Shown one piece after another: positions 1 through 7,419 of a stretch of 64,000 nucleotides of DNA. Every line of letters starts with the position of its first letter. The first letter of the stretch is position 1. The stretch is from Lachnospiraceae bacterium UBA7196 (GTDB lineage: Bacteria; Bacillota; Clostridia; Lachnospirales; Lachnospiraceae). The translations under genes and the position numbers were made by a program. The stretch spans positions 106,909-170,908 of the forward strand of contig DKUU01000006.1 of the NCBI GenBank assembly GCA_002490835.1, in the 5' to 3' direction. The notes below the pieces were generated by a model. The model worked only from the letters and a program-made list of their open reading frames with translations, was not told the DNA's origin and made no database searches.

Positions 1-506
1 GCCGGATCAAGACCTGTAGTCGGCTCATCCAAAAACAGGACCTCCGGCACATGTAAGAGCGCCCCCGCGATCTCACACCGTCTTTTCTGCCCGCCGGAAA
101 GCTTCGCATACCGCCTGTTATAAACATCCTGCAAGCCCATGATCTCGCAGACGTCCGAAAGATGCTTTTTTAACTTCGTCCGGTCATTCTCATACAGACT
201 CCCCCTGACCAGTAGATTTTCCTTCACGCTCAACCGCAGATCCAGACAGTTGTTCTGCCTGACCACGCCAATCTTCCTGCGGATCACCTCGTTGTCCTTC
301 CCCAGACGGTAACCGCAGATTTCCGCCGTACCAGCCGTCTGCGCAAACAGGGTACAAAGCATATTGATGGTGGTGGACTTGCCCGCGCCGTTGACCCCAA
401 GAAAGCCGAACAGCTCCCCCTTCTCAATCTGAAAACTGATATCGTCCACCGCCCTGACTTCCTTAAATTGTTTCACCAGATGTTCTACTCTCACTGCCGT
501 TTCCAT
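1..506 (-). CDS. ABC transporter ATP-binding protein (3' part outside window)
   Basis: This is the N-terminal 168 codons of an ABC-type ATPase that would energise a membrane transporter from the cytoplasmic side. It starts at ATG 504-506 behind a GAAGGAGGGG ribosome binding site. Visible are the Walker A motif GVNGAGKST near residue 38, the Q-loop (VRQNN), the signature LSGGQKRR and Walker B LFLDEPTTGLDP at the window edge. The tight TTGLDP ending and the N-terminal form fit the drug/nodulation-export subclass (CcmA-like) whose permease is usually the next gene, which would lie outside the window. The substrate cannot be told from this part. Confidence 0.93.
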   Translation of the reverse strand, partial: METAVRVEHLVKQFKEVRAVDDISFQIEKGELFGFLGVNGAGKSTTINMLCTLFAQTAGTAEICGYRLGKDNEVIRRKIGVVRQNNCLDLRLSVKENLLVRGSLYENDRTKLKKHLSDVCEIMGLQDVYNRRYAKLSGGQKRRCEIAGALLHVPEVLFLDEPTTGLDP

Positions 507-607
507 ACGCCCCTCCTTCTTTGTATGGGCCTATGGTAGCGCGTGCGGACATTTCCGGCAATAAAAGAGCAGGTAAGTGGTAAATTTGCGGGGGTAAGAT
601 GCGTGAA

Positions 608-679
608 ACTACTGCAGTAGTATTGACTTCCTTATACAAAAAGCGTATTATATTATCAGGTGCAAACTACTGCGGTCTT
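608..679 (+). promoter_or_regulatory. promoter and two operators of the BlaI/BlaR1-like pair
   Basis: A perfect 14-bp palindrome ACTACTGCAGTAGT lies at 608-621, directly before a -35 box TTGACT (623-628), a 17-bp spacer and a -10 box TATTAT (646-651). A second, imperfect copy AAACTACTGCGGTCTT follows at 664-679, downstream of the -10. Two sites flanking the promoter is the arrangement known for BlaI/MecI repressors, which bind as dimers. Inference: these are the sites of the repressor encoded at 699. Confidence 0.75.
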
Positions 680-698
680 ATGAATAGGGAGGGCGTAA

Positions 699-1057
699 AT
701 GGATATCAAACTTTTTGATTCGGAATTGAAAGTGATGAACGTACTTTGGCGGGAAGGAGATACCACGGCAAAGCATATATCAGACGTTCTGAAAGCGGAA
801 ACCGGCTGGAATATGAATACCACCTATACGCTGATAAAAAGGTGCATCAAAAAAAGGCAATCAAGCGCTCTGAACCTAACTTTATGTGTCATGCGCTAAT
901 TTCCAAAGAAGAGGTACAGGAAGCGGAAACAAATGAACTCATCAATAAAATCTATGACGGTTCTGCCGACAAACTGTTTGCTTCTCTCTTAGGCAGAAAG
1001 ATACTGACTGCAGAGCAGATTGAAGCGTTAAGGCAGATCGTCGGGAATTTGGAATGA
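699..1057 (+). pseudogene. BlaI/MecI family repressor, frameshifted at a 7-A run
   Basis: The first frame (699-899) gives the N-terminal winged helix of a BlaI/MecI repressor (LFDSELKVMNVLWREGD, then NTTYTLIKRCIKK). At about 851-857 a run of seven A changes frame, and the rest of the family (KRSEPNFMCHALISKEEV through LRQIVGNLE) continues in the -1 frame to the stop at 1055-1057. One extra A would give a complete 119-120 residue protein, the normal family length. The downstream half has no stops and looks selected, so this is a recent mutation, a strain variant or a sequencing error. The slippery run is not in the phase of the classic A AAA AAG frameshift site, so programmed frameshifting is possible but not favoured. 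It normally represses the following protease gene. Confidence 0.8.
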
Positions 1058-1067
1058 GGTGATGTAT

Positions 1068-2435
1068 ATGAGTTTATTGCAAATGAGTATTTACGGCGCA
1101 ATCCTCATTTTGGCAGTTGTTGTAATACGTGCGGCCGCAATCAACAGACTGCCTAAAAAAACATTTTTGGTTTTATGGGGTCTTGTCCTTATCAGATTAT
1201 TGATACCGTTTTCTATTCCGTCCGTATTCAGTGTCTATTCCTTGATCGGGCAGAATACGGCGGTCAGTCATCTACGGCAGACGACTGTAAGTTATTTTGC
1301 TCCGGTCATACAGGGAAAACCTCTTGTATTAACAGGGGAAATATCAGATACGTCTGCAGTTCATGTTTCTTTGTGGTTTGTGATCTGGCTTGTGGGAATG
1401 TTACTTTGCGCGGCATTTTTTACTATATCCTACTTGCGCTGCCGCTTCGAATTTTCGACGTCACTGCCCATCCAAAGTGATTTTGTTAAAAAATGGCTGG
1501 ATGAGCATAAGCTGATGCGTCCCGTTTCCATACGGCAGAGCGACAGGATTTCCACCCCGTTGACTTATGGAATTTTGAAACCGGTTATCTTAATACCACA
1601 AACAACAGACTGGAAAAACACCAGACAGCTGCAATACATATTTTTACATGAATATGTGCATATTTGTCATTTTGATACTGTAACAAAATTGATTTCAACA
1701 CTTGCCCTTTGCATCCATTGGTTTAATCCGTTTGTGTGGGTCATGTACATTCTTTATAACAGGGATATCGAACTTGCCTGCGATGAACGTGTGATACAGC
1801 TGTTTGGGGAAACGTCAAAAAAGGATTATTCGTTAATGCTGATCGACATGGAAGCAAAGAAAAGCGGTATAGAGCCTTTTTGTAACAATTTCAGCAAAAA
1901 TGCGATTGAAGAAAGAATAACCGCTATCATGAATATCAAAAAAACTACGATTGGTTTGATGACCGGCAGTCTGATACTGGTACTTGTCATAATGATATTA
2001 TTTGTAACTTCCACCCAAAAGAAACAAATGATATTTGTTTTCGGTAGATTATTCGAAACTACAAATGAAGATGTTTCCGAAATGGTTATGCGGGAAGCGG
2101 AGGTTTCAGAGTATGATTCACCCTATATTGGCGTAATTGAATCTACCGTCAGCAGAGCGAAAGAACCAGATGCGGAACTTCAATCAAACTTTGGATGTAT
2201 TGGTTCTGAAATCATATTTAACGGGAGCGGTATCGCCGTCAGACTGCATGAAAAATGGATACAATTTGAACCGGAGGGCCTTGACGGTTTGCAGCAAAAC
2301 AGTATTACACAATCAGAAAAGACCGTACCTGACAATGCAGAGAGTGATGAAGAGATAGCATCGTTTGTAAAAAATATATCGGCTGACAGTATTATGGTTG
2401 ATATAAAACAGGTATTCGAAAAACCTTTCGCATAA
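1068..2435 (+). CDS. BlaR1/MecR1-like M56 membrane metallopeptidase
   Basis: A membrane sensor-protease of the M56 family that would cleave the adjacent BlaI-like repressor. About four membrane segments are visible (residues 5-25, 35-52, about 105-125 and about 305-325), with the zinc protease motif HEYVH in the cytoplasmic loop and ACDERVI further on. Start: GTG 1059, ATG 1062 and ATG 1068 are all open; ATG 1068 is best because GAGGTG at 1056-1061 sits six bases before it. The outer C-terminal part is only about 110 residues and shows no penicillin-binding (SxxK transpeptidase) domain, so it is not a classical beta-lactam sensor; the signal is unknown. It directly follows the frameshifted repressor gene. 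Confidence 0.85.
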   Translation: MSLLQMSIYGAILILAVVVIRAAAINRLPKKTFLVLWGLVLIRLLIPFSIPSVFSVYSLIGQNTAVSHLRQTTVSYFAPVIQGKPLVLTGEISDTSAVHVSLWFVIWLVGMLLCAAFFTISYLRCRFEFSTSLPIQSDFVKKWLDEHKLMRPVSIRQSDRISTPLTYGILKPVILIPQTTDWKNTRQLQYIFLHEYVHICHFDTVTKLISTLALCIHWFNPFVWVMYILYNRDIELACDERVIQLFGETSKKDYSLMLIDMEAKKSGIEPFCNNFSKNAIEERITAIMNIKKTTIGLMTGSLILVLVIMILFVTSTQKKQMIFVFGRLFETTNEDVSEMVMREAEVSEYDSPYIGVIESTVSRAKEPDAELQSNFGCIGSEIIFNGSGIAVRLHEKWIQFEPEGLDGLQQNSITQSEKTVPDNAESDEEIASFVKNISADSIMVDIKQVFEKPFA

Positions 2436-2495
2436 TGAGTTGATAAAAGTATCTATCATCACAAAACAAAAAACACTTTTTTACAATGATAGGAA

Positions 2496-2523
2496 TTGTC
2501 TTTTACAAAATATATGATATACT
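2496..2523 (+). promoter_or_regulatory. promoter of the hemerythrin gene
   Basis: TTGTCT (2496-2501), a 16-bp spacer and TATACT (2518-2523) lie 33 bases before the start codon. The leader then carries an AAAGGAGG ribosome binding site. Assigned by eye from consensus match and spacing. Confidence 0.5.
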
Positions 2524-2556
2524 TAATGCGAAGCCCGCGATAAAGGAGGTTTTCTT

Positions 2557-3372
2557 ATGTATCATTTTACCGACGACTGTCTGATCGGCGTGGAAGCCAT
2601 AGACAACGAACACCGCGAACTGTTTCGCATTATCAACGACACGCAGGAGCTTTTAGACCATCAGATCATAAACGACAAATACGACCGCATCATAGAGATG
2701 GTGGACCGTCTGGAACAGTATGCAGAAGAACATTTTCAGCACGAAGAAGAATATATGGAGACCATCCGTCATCCGGAATTGAATCTGCAGAAACGGCAGC
2801 ATTTATTTTTCCGCGATAAGATAAACGGCATCACAAATTCTTTTTCCTCTGACAACGCCCAACAGGAGATGCTTGAGGATCTTTTGCGCTATCTTGTGAC
2901 ATGGCTGTACCGTCACATCATCAGCTCCGACCTGATGATAGGCAAGTTAAGACCCTCAGAAGAGCGTACCGCTCCCGTATTCACGGATACATACCTGACA
3001 AACATCCCAATCATCGATAAGGAACATAAGGAATTGTTCCGTATCATCGGCGACGTGTACCGCGTGATGACGGACGAGATGGCGCTTGATAAATACGATG
3101 AGATCGTGCGGTTGTTAGAAGAACTGAAGGAATACACAAAATTCCACTTTCAAGACGAAGAACTCTATATGGAAAGCATCCATTATGAAGGGCTGGAAGC
3201 GCAGAAACGGGCACACGAAGCCTTTGTATCGAGGCTGGAAGAGATGGACCTTGATCACGTCGATGAAAACCAGCAGGAGACGCTGGAGGATCTGATGGAA
3301 TTTCTGACGGAATGGCTGGTAAACCATATTTTGCACAGCGATAAGAAAATAGGTACAGGGGCGCAGGCTTAG
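2557..3372 (+). CDS. tandem bacteriohemerythrin protein
   Basis: A soluble protein of 271 residues made of two hemerythrin domains in series. Domain 1 (about 1-130) has IDNEHRELF, then HFQHEEEYME, H in KRQH, and YRHIISSD; domain 2 (about 140-268) repeats the pattern with IDKEHKELF, HFQDEELYME, KRAH and VNHILHSD. These His, Glu and Asp residues are the di-iron ligands of the family, which binds O2 (and in some cases NO). The first domain has the full HxxxE-type set; in the second the position matching the His of FQHEE is Asp (FQDEE). The gene stands alone between promoter and terminator. Likely role: oxygen capture or delivery or O2/NO sensing in an anaerobe; inferred. Confidence 0.9.
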   Translation: MYHFTDDCLIGVEAIDNEHRELFRIINDTQELLDHQIINDKYDRIIEMVDRLEQYAEEHFQHEEEYMETIRHPELNLQKRQHLFFRDKINGITNSFSSDNAQQEMLEDLLRYLVTWLYRHIISSDLMIGKLRPSEERTAPVFTDTYLTNIPIIDKEHKELFRIIGDVYRVMTDEMALDKYDEIVRLLEELKEYTKFHFQDEELYMESIHYEGLEAQKRAHEAFVSRLEEMDLDHVDENQQETLEDLMEFLTEWLVNHILHSDKKIGTGAQA

Positions 3373-3388
3373 CGCCCCTTACTTTTTG
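3358..3388 (+). terminator. terminator of the hemerythrin gene
   Basis: GGGGCGC (3358-3364) and GCGCCCC (3372-3378) form a 7-bp GC-rich stem with a loop of seven bases, followed by TTACTTTTT. The stem overlaps the stop codon at 3370-3372. Confidence 0.75.
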
Positions 3389-3390
3389 CT

Positions 3391-4200
3391 TCAGGCAAAT
3401 AAATACTGATACTTGCGCCGCTGCAGACGCATCAGCTCGCCCACCCTTTTCTTCGTTCCGGCCGGATATTTTGACTCGCTATCCAAAAGCTTTTCTACAT
3501 CCGCATTCGTAAACCGGAATTTCAGATGCTGTCCGTACAGCTTTTCTACCGCATCCAACTGCTCGTCAAAATCCTGACAGAACGTTTTCGCTTTCGGCTT
3601 CTCATACAGCTTTTCTAAAGGAGACTCAAGGGGATAGTCCATCTTCGTATCCGCCATCAGGGACGCGCCGTGGTCAAAGGCCGGACAGTAATGATACCTG
3701 CCTATTTCATCCCTTAACACGGCAATATTATGCGTATGCCTGTCCTCATTTAGGAAAAAGGCATCAATCGTCAAAAGAATGCTCAAGTATTTCCCAAACT
3801 CCCGCAGTCCTGTCAAATGTTCTACCTGTTCCACCAAAAACGCCGCCCTGTTCTCCACTTCCCTGATACGAAAGATGCTCTGGTACAGGCTTTCTCCGTA
3901 ATGCTGAAAAAACAGCCTCTCCAATGTAATCAAATGCCAATGCTCCGGCAGAAAATGGTCGCTCTCACAGCCCAAAAAGACAGTCTCGTCATATCGGATC
4001 TGCACCGTGTCGTAGACAATGTAGGCCCCGCGATCCATTGTGGAAAACTGCAGCAAATGGGACACCAGATACTCCGCCAGCCCTTCATAACCGGTATAAT
4101 CCGCCTTATACCACTTTTCCCCGCTATACCATTTCAGTTGATTCCCTTTCGAGGACTGTCTGCGCGGCCCGCCCGCATCCCCTTCAAACAAAGTTACCAT
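3391..4200 (-). CDS. HipA-like kinase domain protein
   Basis: A 269-residue protein with the core of a HipA-type Ser/Thr kinase fold. The catalytic loop is FFLNEDRHTHNIAVL and the metal-binding loop is AFDHGASL, in the right order and spacing. It lacks the N-terminal HipA subdomain and the phosphate-binding loop is not clear, so it is shorter than classical HipA (about 440 residues). Start: ATG 4198-4200, because it overlaps the stop of the upstream regulator as ATGGTAA and follows GAGGAATCAG; the open frame to 4227 lies inside that gene. Translational coupling suggests a toxin-like kinase controlled by its HTH partner. The substrate is unknown; HipA itself phosphorylates glutamyl-tRNA synthetase. 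Confidence 0.8.
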   Translation of the reverse strand: MVTLFEGDAGGPRRQSSKGNQLKWYSGEKWYKADYTGYEGLAEYLVSHLLQFSTMDRGAYIVYDTVQIRYDETVFLGCESDHFLPEHWHLITLERLFFQHYGESLYQSIFRIREVENRAAFLVEQVEHLTGLREFGKYLSILLTIDAFFLNEDRHTHNIAVLRDEIGRYHYCPAFDHGASLMADTKMDYPLESPLEKLYEKPKAKTFCQDFDEQLDAVEKLYGQHLKFRFTNADVEKLLDSESKYPAGTKKRVGELMRLQRRKYQYLFA

Positions 4201-4760
4201 ACCTGATTCCTCTCTACCCGCAGCCAAAAATCATCGTCCGCCATCCTGCCCTCCGTCTTTTCAATGATCATCAGCGGATCGTAAAAGGGCAGATTCAATT
4301 CTTCCAGCAGGAGCTTCATCTTATCCATACTTTCCGGAAAGCAGCGGGATTTTAAAAACATCTCGTACTGCTCATAGGTCGGCTCCTCAATTTTTCCGAA
4401 CGCGCGGCGCATGACATCCTTTGTAAAATGATGGACACGCACCTGTTTCTCCTGCTGCGACACATCGATAATACTGTAGATATCTTCTTCTCTTCCATAG
4501 AAAAGACGCAGCGGCGCATGACACTGTGGCACACGAAAACGCGCAATACAGCCGGGGTCTTCCCGTATCAGTCTGCACAGCGTGACGATCTCGCCCTTGA
4601 TCGGCGTTTTCTGTATCTCCCAACGCTCTATCGTCTTTACGGAGACATTGACAAAACCGGCAAACTGCGCCTGCGTCAGGCCGAGCGATTTCCGCAGAAG
4701 CTTGATTTCCTGTGCGGTGATTGTACTTGCGATCGCATATTGCTCCTGTCGTTTCTCCAT
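4194..4760 (-). CDS. XRE-type HTH regulator partnered with the HipA-like kinase
   Basis: A 188-residue protein. Residues 15-60 form a Cro/C1 helix-turn-helix (LRKSLGLTQAQFAGFVNVSV, then TIERWE). The middle is poorly conserved to my eye; the C-terminal 50 residues (LPFYDPLMIIEKTEGRMADD then DFWLRV) resemble a segment I associate with proteins encoded beside HipA-like kinases, from memory and unchecked. Start ATG 4758-4760 behind AGGAG with eight bases spacing. The gene ends inside the first codons of the kinase gene. It probably represses its own promoter through the two dyads at 4846-4893, as HipB does. Whether it also neutralises the kinase is inference. Confidence 0.82.
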   Translation of the reverse strand: MEKRQEQYAIASTITAQEIKLLRKSLGLTQAQFAGFVNVSVKTIERWEIQKTPIKGEIVTLCRLIREDPGCIARFRVPQCHAPLRLFYGREEDIYSIIDVSQQEKQVRVHHFTKDVMRRAFGKIEEPTYEQYEMFLKSRCFPESMDKMKLLLEELNLPFYDPLMIIEKTEGRMADDDFWLRVERNQVW

Positions 4761-4830
4761 TGCATTCTCTCCTGCCGTCTTCTGCCTATCCTCTCTGATT
4801 CAATCTGTTGATAACTTTCCCTGATTTTAC

Positions 4831-4893
4831 AATATCATTTATAAATACTTAATTCAAGTAGTATTTTAAATATTTTAATACTTAATATGAGTA
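4831..4893 (-). promoter_or_regulatory. promoter and twin operators of the HTH/HipA-like module
   Basis: Two similar dyads, TACTTAATTCAAGTA (4846-4860) and TACTTAATATGAGTA (4879-4893), are spaced 33 bp start to start, about three helical turns, so two dimers would sit on one face. Reading the minus strand, TTGAAT inside the first dyad, a 17-base spacer and TATTGT form a plausible promoter. The overlap supports autorepression. Confidence 0.7.
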
Positions 4894-4910
4894 GATATTA
4901 TAAAACCCCG

Positions 4911-4946
4911 AAAAAACAGGCGTCACCATCCGCCGACCGTGACGCC
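4911..4946 (-). terminator. terminator after ackA
   Basis: On the minus strand GGCGTCAC (4946-4939) pairs with GTGACGCC (4926-4919), followed by TG and six T (4916-4911). A strong rho-independent terminator 50 bases past the ackA stop. Confidence 0.88.
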
Positions 4947-4996
4947 CGTCCTTCTTTTGATCTATTCACCACAACGCTCGTTACCGCTCTTCCGCA

Positions 4997-6193
4997 CTAT
5001 TTCACCAAGCCAAACGTCTCTCTGGCGATCGCCAGCTCTTCATTGGTGGGAACCACCAACACTTTTACCTTGGAAGCGGGCGTGCTGACTTCCAGCTCCT
5101 CTCCGCGCTTATCGTTCTTTTCCTTGTCTAAGGCGATCCCCAGATACCCCAGCCGCTCGCAGGCAAGGCTTCTGACTAAGGGACTGTTTTCTCCCACGCC
5201 CGCCGTAAAGCAGATGACGTCCACGCCGTTCATAGCTGCCGTGTAGGCGCCGATGTATTTTGCCACCCGGTAAGCAAAGGTCCGGATCGTGCGCAGGCCT
5301 CTGTCCTCTCCCGCCACATAAGATTTCTCCAGATCGCGGAAGTCGGAAGATAAATCGCCGGACAGTCCCAAAACACCGGACTTTTTATTGAGTACCGTCA
5401 TGATCTCATCGATGGTCTTATTTTCTTTATGGGCAAGGAACTCGATGATCGCCGGATCGATATCGCCGGAACGGGTGCCCATGATCAGTCCTTCCAAAGG
5501 TGTCAGTCCCATGGACGTATCCACGCACTTCCCATTCTCTACGGCGGAAATGCTGGCGCCGTTGCCCAGATGGCAGACAATAATCTTCATCTCCTCATAC
5601 TTCTTGCCGAGAAGTTCTGCTGCCCGCTTTGACACATAAGAATGGCTGGTGCCGTGAAAACCGTATCTTCTCACCTGATACTTTTCGTAATATTCATAAG
5701 GAAGGCCGTAGAGATAGGCTTCTTTAGGCATGGTCTGATGGAAGGCCGTATCAAACACACCCACCATTGGGGTGTCCGGCATCAGCTTTTTGCAGGCATC
5801 GATGCCAATCAGGTTAGCCGGATTATGTAAGGGGGCCAGATCGTTGCAGGCCTTGATCGTCTCCACCACCTCGTCGGTGATGATCGTGGACGACGCGAAC
5901 TTTTCCCCGCCGTGCACGATGCGGTGTCCCACCGCGCCGATCTCGTCAAGAGATTTCACCACGCCCGTCTTTTCATTCGTCAGGGCGTTTAACACCAGCT
6001 CGATCGCTTTGGTATGATCGGGCATGGGGGTCACGGTTTCTTCCTTCTCCCCGCCCGCAGGCTGGTAGACAAGCTGGCTGCCGTCGATGCCAATGCGCTC
6101 GCACAGGCCTTTCGCGATCTGCTTTTCCGTCTCCGCGTCAATGAGCTGGAATTTTAAAGAAGAGGAGCCGCAGTTGATTACAAGGATATTCAT
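4997..6193 (-). CDS. ackA: acetate kinase
   Basis: Acetate kinase, 398 residues: converts acetyl phosphate and ADP to acetate and ATP in the cytoplasm, the ATP-yielding end of acetate fermentation. The N-terminus MNILVINCGSSSLKF is the family phosphate-binding motif; also visible are VGHRIVHGG, VFDTAFHQTMP, YGFHGTSHSYV, CHLGNGASI and MGTRSGDIDP, all typical. Start ATG 6191-6193 matches the family N-terminus and follows GAAGGTAAATAAA; the open frame reaching 6271 is upstream sequence inside pta. It lies 20 bases after pta on the same strand and ends at a strong terminator, so the two form an operon. Confidence 0.98.
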   Translation of the reverse strand: MNILVINCGSSSLKFQLIDAETEKQIAKGLCERIGIDGSQLVYQPAGGEKEETVTPMPDHTKAIELVLNALTNEKTGVVKSLDEIGAVGHRIVHGGEKFASSTIITDEVVETIKACNDLAPLHNPANLIGIDACKKLMPDTPMVGVFDTAFHQTMPKEAYLYGLPYEYYEKYQVRRYGFHGTSHSYVSKRAAELLGKKYEEMKIIVCHLGNGASISAVENGKCVDTSMGLTPLEGLIMGTRSGDIDPAIIEFLAHKENKTIDEIMTVLNKKSGVLGLSGDLSSDFRDLEKSYVAGEDRGLRTIRTFAYRVAKYIGAYTAAMNGVDVICFTAGVGENSPLVRSLACERLGYLGIALDKEKNDKRGEELEVSTPASKVKVLVVPTNEELAIARETFGLVK

Positions 6194-6213
6194 TTTATTT
6201 ACCTTCTTTCTTT

Positions 6214-7215
6214 TTATGCTAATTGAGCTTGAACCGCAGTCAACGCCACCACACCCACGATATCCTGCCACGAGCAGCCGCGGGATAGGTCGTTTACGGG
6301 TTTGGCGATGCCTTGGAGCATGGGACCGTAGGCTTCGGCCTTGCCAAGTCTCTGCACCAGCTTATAACCGATATTACCGCAGTCTAAGTTAGGGAAGATC
6401 AAAACATTTGCCTTGCCCGCCACCTCGCTGCCGGGGGCCTTTGACTTCGCCACCTGCGGCACCAGCGCCGCGTCGGACTGCAGTTCTCCGTCGATGGTCA
6501 GATGGGGATACTGTTCGTGCGCGATCCGCGTCGCCTCCACCATCTTATCTACTAAGGGATGCTTGGCGCTGCCCTTAGTCGAATGGGACAGCATCGCGAT
6601 TATGGGTTTTGCGCCCACCAGACTCTTAAAGCTCTTAGCGGAAGTGTCCGCGATCGCCGCCAGTTCCTCCGCCGTAGGGTCCTGATTCAGGCCGCAGTCC
6701 GCAAAGAGGAAGGTGCCATTCTCCCCATATTCACAATCCGGCACATCCAGAATAAAAAAGCCCGATACCAGCTTCACGCCCGGCGCGGTCTTCAAGATCT
6801 GCAGGGCCGGCCGCAGCGTATCCGCGGTCGCGTGACAGGCGCCCGCCACCATCCCGTCCGCGTCGTTCGCCTTCACCATCACCACGCCGAAGGTGAGATA
6901 ATCTTTTAACAGGATCTCTCTTGCCTTCTCCGGCGTCATGCCCTTATTCTTTCGGATTTCAAACAAGAGATCGACATACTCGTCCAGCTTCTCCGTTTTC
7001 TCCGGATCGATGATCTGCACCCCGTCAAGCTCTACCTCCAGCCAGCCGGCACCGTCCATGATCTTTTCTTCGTTCCCCACCATAATGATATCGGCGATCC
7101 CCTCTTTCAAAATATTGGCCGCAGCGATCAGCGTCCGCTTATCGTTTGTTTCCGGCAGGACGATGGTCTTTTTGTCGCTCCTTGCCTTTTCCTTCATCAG
7201 ATCAATATAAGACAT
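6214..7215 (-). CDS. pta: phosphate acetyltransferase
   Basis: Phosphotransacetylase, 333 residues, the short form without the regulatory N-terminal domains of enterobacterial Pta. It turns acetyl-CoA and phosphate into acetyl phosphate for the acetate kinase encoded next. Motifs seen: KTIVLPETNDKRTL at the start, GMVAGACHAT, LFADCGLNQDP, LSHSTKGSA, LQSDAALVP and NVLIFPNLDCGNIGYKL. Start ATG 7213-7215 with a good AAAGGAGGGT site. It is the first gene of the pta-ackA operon under the promoter at 7278-7306. Confidence 0.98.
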   Translation of the reverse strand: MSYIDLMKEKARSDKKTIVLPETNDKRTLIAAANILKEGIADIIMVGNEEKIMDGAGWLEVELDGVQIIDPEKTEKLDEYVDLLFEIRKNKGMTPEKAREILLKDYLTFGVVMVKANDADGMVAGACHATADTLRPALQILKTAPGVKLVSGFFILDVPDCEYGENGTFLFADCGLNQDPTAEELAAIADTSAKSFKSLVGAKPIIAMLSHSTKGSAKHPLVDKMVEATRIAHEQYPHLTIDGELQSDAALVPQVAKSKAPGSEVAGKANVLIFPNLDCGNIGYKLVQRLGKAEAYGPMLQGIAKPVNDLSRGCSWQDIVGVVALTAVQAQLA

Positions 7216-7277
7216 AGCTATACCCTCCTTTATGTACGGTACACACAGTCGTCCGGGTTTGCCCGACGCCTATGTCC

Positions 7278-7306
7278 ATTATAAAAAAAACGGGGTACAG
7301 ATACAA
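7278..7306 (-). promoter_or_regulatory. promoter of pta-ackA
   Basis: On the minus strand TTGTAT (7306-7301), a 17-base spacer and a consensus TATAAT (7283-7278). Transcription would start near 7271, giving a leader of about 55 bases that holds a small GC-rich hairpin (about 7249-7265). Confidence 0.75.
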
Positions 7307-7419
7307 GGGATTTTCACTCCTTTTTTAGAAAAAAAGCAATACAAATCCGCCGTCTTATGATACACTGTAAATAACAGGATTTTCTTTCTATCAGTCGATG
7401 GGTAAAGGTAGGGACAAGC

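Noticed and set aside
851..857. Programmed -1 frameshift site in the BlaI-like gene
   Set aside because: The A7 run is not in the classical X-XXY-YYZ phase and the family is not known to use recoding; a mutation or read error is simpler.
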